Part shown: positions 58,819 through 64,000 of the stretch, in pieces
How the letters are laid out: each line of letters starts with the position of its first letter
How positions within the stretch are numbered: position 1 is the stretch's first letter
Source: Streptomyces hyderabadensis
Lineage (GTDB): Bacteria; Actinomycetota; Actinomycetes; Streptomycetales; Streptomycetaceae
DNA: 64,000 nt
Direction of reading: 5' to 3'
Assembly: GCF_020404845.1 (NCBI RefSeq)
Contig: NZ_JAIOJZ010000040.1
Span: 1 to 64,000 of the forward strand
Notes under the pieces: generated by a model
Databases searched by the model: none
The model's input: only the letters and a program-made list of their open reading frames with translations
What the model was told of the DNA's origin: nothing
Program-made: the position numbers and the translations under genes

Positions 58819-58985
58819 GAACCGTCCCCGGGCAGTTCGTGTCCCCGCGGGTGGGCGAGCATCCAGTCCCACATCGCGACGGGATCCTCGGCGGTGTGCT
58901 CGGCACCGCAGTGGCAGGTGCCGTGCAGGACGTCGGTGCCGGGCAGCCAGTCGACCCGGTAGACCTCGCCGGTGCGCCGGCTCAC
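58815..58985 (-). CDS. small protein with CxC motif between oxygenase and reductase
   Basis: 56 residues from GTG 58985, which overlaps the Rieske oxygenase stop by 4 bases; its own stop overlaps the reductase start by 4 bases. This double overlap makes it a real gene although it is short. HGTCHCGAEHTAED holds two Cys and two His, a possible small zinc or metal site, followed by an amphipathic helix with WDWMLAHP. No family known to me. It may be an accessory factor of the oxygenase. Confidence 0.8.
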   Translation of the reverse strand: MSRRTGEVYRVDWLPGTDVLHGTCHCGAEHTAEDPVAMWDWMLAHPRGHELPGDGS

Positions 58986-60055
58986 CGGGCCGCCCGCCGC
59001 CCGGCCGCGTCGCCCTCCTCGACCAGCCGGGCCAGGATGCGGCGCGCGGCCAGGCCACCGGTGTCGATGTTGATGCTCAGCTCCTGGTAGCCGGTGCGCT
59101 CGCCGCCGAGCGTGCGCTGGAGCAGGTTGAGCGCGTCGACGTCCTGCATGACCACCGTGCGGTTGTTCTTGTGCAGGAACTCGGTGACCTCGGCGTCGTC
59201 CGTCGCCCAGTCCCGGGAGACGGCCCAGAAGTCGTACACCCGGCCGTCGGCCGACGGCGTGATGGCGTAGGTGATCTCGGTGTGGAAGCCGTCCGGGTCG
59301 CTGCCGTCGGGCGCGGGCACCGCACCGGCCGGGGCGACCCTGCTGTGCAGCACGTACAGACAGGGCGCGTGGTACTCGATGTCCTGCCAGCGGTCGATGC
59401 GCCCGGTGATGCCGGTGGACCGGGCGTAGAAGGGCGGGCACTCGGCGTCGTCCATGTGCCGGCTCACCCGGACGATCCCGGCGCCCTCGTCGACCTCGGT
59501 GGTGATCGGTGTCTCGGCGACCTCCGGGGTGCCGATGTAGCCGCCGTGCAGATACGTCTCGTGGGACAGGTCGAGGAGGTTGTCCACCAGCAGCCCGTAG
59601 TCCGCGTCGACCGGCTCCATGCCCCGGACCGTGACCCAGCCCGGTGCGTCCAGGTGCCGGGCCCGCGGCACCGTCTCCGGGTCGGCCAGCGCCGGGTCGC
59701 CGATCCACACCCACACCAGGGAGTCCCGTTCGGCCACCGGGTAGGAGGCGACCCGGGCGGTGCGCGGCACCCGTTTCTGGCCCGGCACGTACACACAGGT
59801 GCCGGTCGTGTCGTAGGTGAACCCGTGGTAGCCGCACACGATCCGGTCCCCGTCCAGCCGCGTCGGCGCCTCGGAGAGCGGATAGCGGCGGTGCACACAG
59901 CGGTCGTGCAGGACGACCGGGCTCCCGTCCTCCTCGGTGCGGTAGAGCACGAGCGGTTCGCCGAGGACCGTGCGGCCCAGCAACTCGCGCCCCACCTCGT
60001 GCGCGTGGGCGGCGACGTACCACTGGTTCCTGGCGAAGGCGGTCATGTGCGGCAT
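58982..60055 (-). CDS. Rieske non-heme iron oxygenase (VanA-like)
   Basis: 357 residues. Rieske 2Fe-2S ligands are in CVHRRYPL and CGYHGF (CxH-17-CxxH). The catalytic domain has the iron-binding region NLLDLSHETYLHGG with downstream Asp. It fits vanillate O-demethylase and related aromatic-acid oxygenases, which hydroxylate or demethylate the substrate with electrons from the coupled reductase. ATG 60055 follows GGGAG. The downstream ABC operon may import its substrate. Confidence 0.93.
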   Translation of the reverse strand: MPHMTAFARNQWYVAAHAHEVGRELLGRTVLGEPLVLYRTEEDGSPVVLHDRCVHRRYPLSEAPTRLDGDRIVCGYHGFTYDTTGTCVYVPGQKRVPRTARVASYPVAERDSLVWVWIGDPALADPETVPRARHLDAPGWVTVRGMEPVDADYGLLVDNLLDLSHETYLHGGYIGTPEVAETPITTEVDEGAGIVRVSRHMDDAECPPFYARSTGITGRIDRWQDIEYHAPCLYVLHSRVAPAGAVPAPDGSDPDGFHTEITYAITPSADGRVYDFWAVSRDWATDDAEVTEFLHKNNRTVVMQDVDALNLLQRTLGGERTGYQELSINIDTGGLAARRILARLVEEGDAAGRRAAR

Positions 60056-60263
60056 CGTTGCGGCTCCCGTCCGTCGTCGGTGCTGGCATCGTGCGGGAGC
60101 CCGCGCCGGGTGGCAACACCCCTTCCGTACCGCCCGGGGGGACGGGCGGCGGGAGTGTCGGTGGGTGCCCCTAGTCTTTCGCCAACGTCACGGCCGGGCG
60201 CACCGGTCCGGTCCGCGCCGCGCCGTGCCGGGTGTTCCTAGTGGTGGGAGAGGCGAAGAACTG

Positions 60264-61142
60264 ATGGGTTGGCTGGCAGCGGGCGACAGGTACGAAGTCG
60301 CTCTGGTGGAGGGCCGGGTGGTGGCGCGTCCCACCTCGGCGGCGGCGTCCGCGCCGGAAGGTACGCGGGAGGGGACGCTGCCCGCGGAGATACGGGACCG
60401 CCCCGAGGTGGTCGAACTCCAGCGCTTCGCCGAGTGGCTGGACCGGCACGCCGCCGAGTGCGCGGCGCAGGTCGACACCTGGATGGTGTCCTCGCTGCCG
60501 GTGCCGACCGGGCTGCTCGCCCAGGTCTGGCCCGACGCGGCCTGGCAGGCCGCACTGCGGGACATCGTCGTGGTCGGCGAGGGCCCCGAGGAGGTCGGCT
60601 TCCTGCGCGACGCGGACGCCTCGGACGGGCTGCGGGTGGTGAACCTGGACGGCGAGACCGTCCGCCTGACCCCGCGTACGGTGACCATGCCCCACCCGGT
60701 GCTCCTGCCCGACCTGGAGGAACTGCGCACCTTCGCAGCCGAGTTGGGCGTGGTGCAGGGCGTGGAGCAGATCCACCGGGCCACCTGGACCAAGCCCGCC
60801 GGGACGGACGACGGGGCACACTCGGTCTCCGAGTTCGAGGGCGCCGAGTACCGCTCCTGGTTCCATCTCTCCGCGCGTGCCACCTCCCTCGGCTACCGCG
60901 TCTCCGGCGGCCGCGTCGTCGACCGCGTCCGGGACGGCGGGCGCGTCGTCACCGCCTCCGTCGGCATGAGCGACCCCTACACCGAGGACAAGGCGTGGAC
61001 CGGGAGCCTGGCCTGGTACCGCGAGGACGCGTACCGCAGCCTCCCGCTCGGCGAGGTCGGCCCCGTCGCCTGGTCGGAGGGCATGCGCATGGCCGCCGCC
61101 CTGCACGCCGGCCGCACCGTCCCCGCGGACGACGCCCGGTGA
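60264..61142 (+). CDS. DUF4132-like protein
   Basis: 292 residues, soluble. VELQRFAEWLDRHAAECAAQVDTWMVSSLPVPTGLLAQVWPDAAWQAAL and the later WFHLSARATSLGYRV/AWYREDAYRSLPLGEVGPVAWSEGM are features I associate with the DUF4132 C-terminal region; function unknown. ATG 60264 has GGGAG some distance upstream. It is probably cotranscribed with the very large protein gene that starts 41 bp downstream. Confidence 0.7.
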   Translation: MGWLAAGDRYEVALVEGRVVARPTSAAASAPEGTREGTLPAEIRDRPEVVELQRFAEWLDRHAAECAAQVDTWMVSSLPVPTGLLAQVWPDAAWQAALRDIVVVGEGPEEVGFLRDADASDGLRVVNLDGETVRLTPRTVTMPHPVLLPDLEELRTFAAELGVVQGVEQIHRATWTKPAGTDDGAHSVSEFEGAEYRSWFHLSARATSLGYRVSGGRVVDRVRDGGRVVTASVGMSDPYTEDKAWTGSLAWYREDAYRSLPLGEVGPVAWSEGMRMAAALHAGRTVPADDAR

Positions 61143-61182
61143 ACGCCATGACGCCCCCCATATCCACGAAAGGCACCCGATC

Positions 61183-64000
61183 ATGAACGACGGCACGACC
61201 CGGGACGCGGCGAGCACCCAGGCGGAGGAGCTGCTGCGCGCCGGTGCGGTACTCCCGCCGGGCACCACCGGGGCAGGCGAGCGGGCCGTGCCCGTGTACA
61301 CCCGGGCCTACCGGCATCCGGGCCTGGACGGCCGGGTCGTGGTACGCCTGACGCCCGGGGACCGGGACGGGACGGGCGACGGCGCGTTCCTCGGACTGCG
61401 GCCCGCGGGCGAGCCGGTGGAGGTCGGTGTCGGACAGCACCGGGCCATGGGCTTCCCCGAGTGGGTGCTGGTCCGCCACCCCTCCGACGGCCATCTGGCG
61501 ATGTCGCTGGTCGAGGAGATGGACAAGGTCGCCCGGACGGTGCGCTCCCGGGCGAAGAAGGCCCGCGCCGCCTACGAGTCGATCGGGGCGCGCCTGGCGG
61601 ACTCCGTGCCGCACTTCCTGCCCACCTTCTACGAGGAGGCCGGCCGGGTGTTCCTGGCCGCCGGCGAGAAGGCGTACGCCTCCCAGATGTTCGTCAACGC
61701 CCGCAAGGCCGAGACGGCCCACGCGCTGCCGTTCGACGAGGCCCGCATGGACGCCGTGTTCCTGGAGTTCGCCCTCGCCGACGCCGTGCCGACCAAGGTG
61801 CTCTCCAGCTACGCCAAGGGACTCTCCTCCCGGGTGCCGGCCGCCACCGCCTTCCGGCACCTGCGCGGGCTCTTCGTCCGGCTCGCCGCCCACGACGTGG
61901 CCCCCTCCAGCCCCGGCGCGGGCGATCTGCGCAGGCTGGCGAAGGCCGTCGCGGGCAAGAACGCGCTCGCCGAGGAGATGGCCTACCTGCGCGAGGTGCT
62001 GCCGCTGCCCGGCACCCGCAAGGCGCCGCCCGGCTGGTGGAAGGCCCACCGGGCCGCCCTGAAGGAACTGACCCGGCGTGAACCCGCCACCCGCGGCACC
62101 CTGCTGGGGCTGCTGCCCTCGGGCTGGGAGCAGGAGGACCTGGGACAGTGGCTCGACCTGCTGGACGGCACCGGCGCCGCCGGGGGGCTGTGCGACACCG
62201 CGCTGCCGGCCGAGGTGCGGTCCCCCGACGGCACGGCCGGCTGGGCCCGCAGATTCCTCGCCCTGTGCGGCACCGGCGAACGGCGCCTCGCCCCGCCCGA
62301 GCTGCATGCGCTCGTCGACCGCATGGCCGCTGCCCTGCGCGCCGAACTGAACGACGAGGGCGGCACGTTGCGGCCTCCCGTCGGCGACGTCGACCTCCTC
62401 GACCAGCTCCTCGCCCTGGGCGTCCCGGTCGGCGACCCCGAGGACCGCCCGTGGCTCAACCTCCACGACTGGGCCGCTCGCGACGAACGGCGCGACCTCC
62501 TCGCCCTGGCGGCCGACACCCGCTTCCGAGCGGTGTTCCGGAGCGGCTGCCCCACCTACGAGCGCGAGGGCATCGACAAGCGCACGGTGACCCGGCTCGC
62601 CGAGTCGCCGGGCGGCCGCCCGATGCTCGCCGAGTGGGTGGCCGGGATCAGCCGCGGCTACCTCACCAGCGGGCTGGGCGACTTCGCCCTCAACAGCGGC
62701 CCGTTCGAGGCGCTGAACTGGCTGCCGGGCGAGGTCCTGGCCACCGCCGAGCAGGAGGTGCGGCAGGCGCTGGGCACCGGCATGGCGCCCGTCCTCGCCC
62801 GCGCCCTGCGCGACGGGATCATCGACGAACTGGGCTGGCCCGCCTGGGACGAGGCGATCGGCGCGTCCGCGACCCCGGAGCGGGCCCGCGCGACACGGGT
62901 GGCCGAGGCCTGGCCGCACCTCGTCGTCCTCGACGGCACGCACGCCCGGGTGATCGGCGCGCGGGGCACGCTCCTCAGCCACGAGCTGCGCCTCCCGGAG
63001 GGGGCGGGCAGCCCCGACGTCCGGTACGTGGACGGCCAACTGCTCGTCTCCTGGTACGCGTCCGACACGTCGGCCTCGTACGGCTACTGGTACCACCCCG
63101 ACACGGGCATCTCGCCGACGACGGAACTCGTCGGCGACGTCCGCTCCTCCTACGCCTGCCGCGCGGACGGCAGCGCCGGGACCAACGGCATGCCGTCCGC
63201 CTCCCTCCCGCTCCCCGGCGGCGGCACGACCACCGGCCGCGGCGTGCTGCGGCCCGGGGACACCCACGTCCCGTGGCGGCGGCGGGTGATCGGCGACGGC
63301 ACCTCGTACTGGGTCTGGGTCGATGACTGGTCCCGCGAGAAGAACAGCACCTGGCACGCCTACGACCCCGCCGACAACACCGAGGGGGAGCGCGGCGGCC
63401 CGGACTGGTTCGCCGAGGGGCTGCGCGCCGCACCGGAGGGCAGCACCCTCGGCACCGCCTGGCTGCTGCCCGCCGCCGGCGCCGAACCGGGCCCGGTGTG
63501 CGCCCCGGTGGACGGCCTGCTCGGCTGGCGGGTGATCGTCCGGCCCGACGGCTCGCAGCACGGCGAGGACCTGGCCGGCCGCTCGGTCGTCGTACCGTGG
63601 CGCGTGGGCGGGAAACCGGAGAACGTGCTGGTCTTCCCCGGCACCGACCGCGCCGTCACCGTGCTGCGCTGGTCGAGCGACATCCAACTGCGGGACTCCG
63701 GCCAGGCGGTGCTCGCCCGGTTCAATCGTGATCAGACGGCCGGCCCCTTCTCCGCGGGCACCCCGCTGTTGCCGCCCCTGCGTTACTGGCACCTGCTCCG
63801 GCCCCGCGACCCGCAGGGCTCCGCGGCGCTCCGCCGGGTCGGCGACGACCTCGCGGCCGCGCTGCTGGCCGCGGCCATGGCCGAGCCCCCCGGGGACGGG
63901 GCGGCGGACCGGGACGCGGTCCTCGAACCCGTCCGCACCCTGCTCCCGGAGGTCGGCCACGAGGCGCTGCGCCGGGGCATCACCGGCCTCGCGCGTTACG
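61183..64000 (+). CDS. very large hypothetical protein (3' end outside window)
   Basis: At least 939 residues from ATG 61183 (GAAAGG upstream), open to the window end. No catalytic motif is recognised. It starts TRDAASTQAEELLRAGAVLPPGTTG; an early helical stretch is KVARTVRSRAKKARAAYESIG, and Trp-rich beta repeats of about 50-60 residues appear later (about residues 590-860, for example WYHPDTGISP, WVWVDDWSREK). Follows a DUF4132-like gene. Large proteins of this kind in Streptomyces often neighbour MoxR-type AAA ATPase and VWA genes; whether that holds here is beyond the window. Confidence 0.8.
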   Translation, partial: MNDGTTRDAASTQAEELLRAGAVLPPGTTGAGERAVPVYTRAYRHPGLDGRVVVRLTPGDRDGTGDGAFLGLRPAGEPVEVGVGQHRAMGFPEWVLVRHPSDGHLAMSLVEEMDKVARTVRSRAKKARAAYESIGARLADSVPHFLPTFYEEAGRVFLAAGEKAYASQMFVNARKAETAHALPFDEARMDAVFLEFALADAVPTKVLSSYAKGLSSRVPAATAFRHLRGLFVRLAAHDVAPSSPGAGDLRRLAKAVAGKNALAEEMAYLREVLPLPGTRKAPPGWWKAHRAALKELTRREPATRGTLLGLLPSGWEQEDLGQWLDLLDGTGAAGGLCDTALPAEVRSPDGTAGWARRFLALCGTGERRLAPPELHALVDRMAAALRAELNDEGGTLRPPVGDVDLLDQLLALGVPVGDPEDRPWLNLHDWAARDERRDLLALAADTRFRAVFRSGCPTYEREGIDKRTVTRLAESPGGRPMLAEWVAGISRGYLTSGLGDFALNSGPFEALNWLPGEVLATAEQEVRQALGTGMAPVLARALRDGIIDELGWPAWDEAIGASATPERARATRVAEAWPHLVVLDGTHARVIGARGTLLSHELRLPEGAGSPDVRYVDGQLLVSWYASDTSASYGYWYHPDTGISPTTELVGDVRSSYACRADGSAGTNGMPSASLPLPGGGTTTGRGVLRPGDTHVPWRRRVIGDGTSYWVWVDDWSREKNSTWHAYDPADNTEGERGGPDWFAEGLRAAPEGSTLGTAWLLPAAGAEPGPVCAPVDGLLGWRVIVRPDGSQHGEDLAGRSVVVPWRVGGKPENVLVFPGTDRAVTVLRWSSDIQLRDSGQAVLARFNRDQTAGPFSAGTPLLPPLRYWHLLRPRDPQGSAALRRVGDDLAAALLAAAMAEPPGDGAADRDAVLEPVRTLLPEVGHEALRRGITGLARY

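Noticed and set aside
54353..60055. ABC importer and Rieske operons as part of the polyketide cluster
   Set aside because: They lie beyond GH4, ATP-grasp and phosphopantetheinyl transferase genes and fit uptake and oxidation of an aromatic nutrient. No link to the PKS genes is seen.
1..64000. CRISPR arrays, tRNA or rRNA genes, insertion sequences, integrase or att sites
   Set aside because: None recognised by eye; the repeats found are coding, operator-like or terminator hairpins. A covariance-model and IS search would be needed to exclude small or degenerate ones.

Overview
The window is high-GC actinomycete DNA, almost certainly from a Streptomyces. Signs are the strong third-position GC bias, GTG and TTG starts, SARP regulators, rare TTA codons placed in regulatory and export genes, and an act-type type II PKS gene set. 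Positions 1 to about 48,015 are one specialised-metabolite gene cluster whose left end lies outside the window. From about 48,100 to 64,000 are ordinary chromosomal genes.

Cluster layout: (a) 1-4,505: the tail of a modular type I PKS, a type II thioesterase, a TetR regulator, a possible small membrane protein and a large SARP regulator. (b) 4,761-7,194: a TetR/MFS exporter divergon with a TTA codon at the start of the exporter. (c) 7,382-20,740: the aromatic (type II) PKS block, with flavin reductase, C9-type ketoreductase, two-domain aromatase/cyclase, MBL-fold cyclase candidate, second exporter, hemerythrin-like protein, enoyl-reductase-like MDR protein, SDR, APH-fold kinase-like protein, ACP, KS-beta, KS-alpha and a discrete acyltransferase. 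(d) 21,054-28,620: oxidative tailoring genes (GMC oxidoreductase, LLM flavoenzyme, SDR, two SnoaL-like proteins, ABM monooxygenase, class A FAD hydroxylase, NmrA-like reductase). (e) 28,725-30,309: a TetR and a small SARP. (f) 30,689-42,716: two modular type I PKS proteins. The first is KS-AT(malonyl)-DH-KR-ACP. The second is KS-AT(methylmalonyl)-DH-KR-ACP and ends in a thioester reductase domain. (g) 42,756-48,015: a second TetR / large SARP pair, a siderophore-interacting-protein homologue and a third SnoaL-like protein.

Working model (inference): the type II enzymes make a reduced, cyclised aromatic polyketide that is oxidised by the flavoenzymes. The modular type I line makes a separate chain released reductively as an aldehyde or alcohol, probably ending in a 2-methyl-enal unit. 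Having both systems under duplicated TetR/SARP control suggests a hybrid product. Three residue-level oddities matter for the chemistry: the first type I KR has lost its catalytic Tyr and Asn, the KS-beta has Ala where act-type chain-length factors have Gln, and the type II KR has SGG instead of PGG.

Right flank: GH4 glycosidase, ATP-grasp protein, metallophosphoesterase, an Sfp-type phosphopantetheinyl transferase (which could activate the carrier proteins), a divergent pair made of an HTH protein and an MmyB-like ligand-binding protein, an ABC importer operon, a VanAB-like Rieske oxygenase operon, and two genes of a DUF4132-like locus cut by the window end. No rRNA, tRNA, CRISPR array or insertion sequence was seen.
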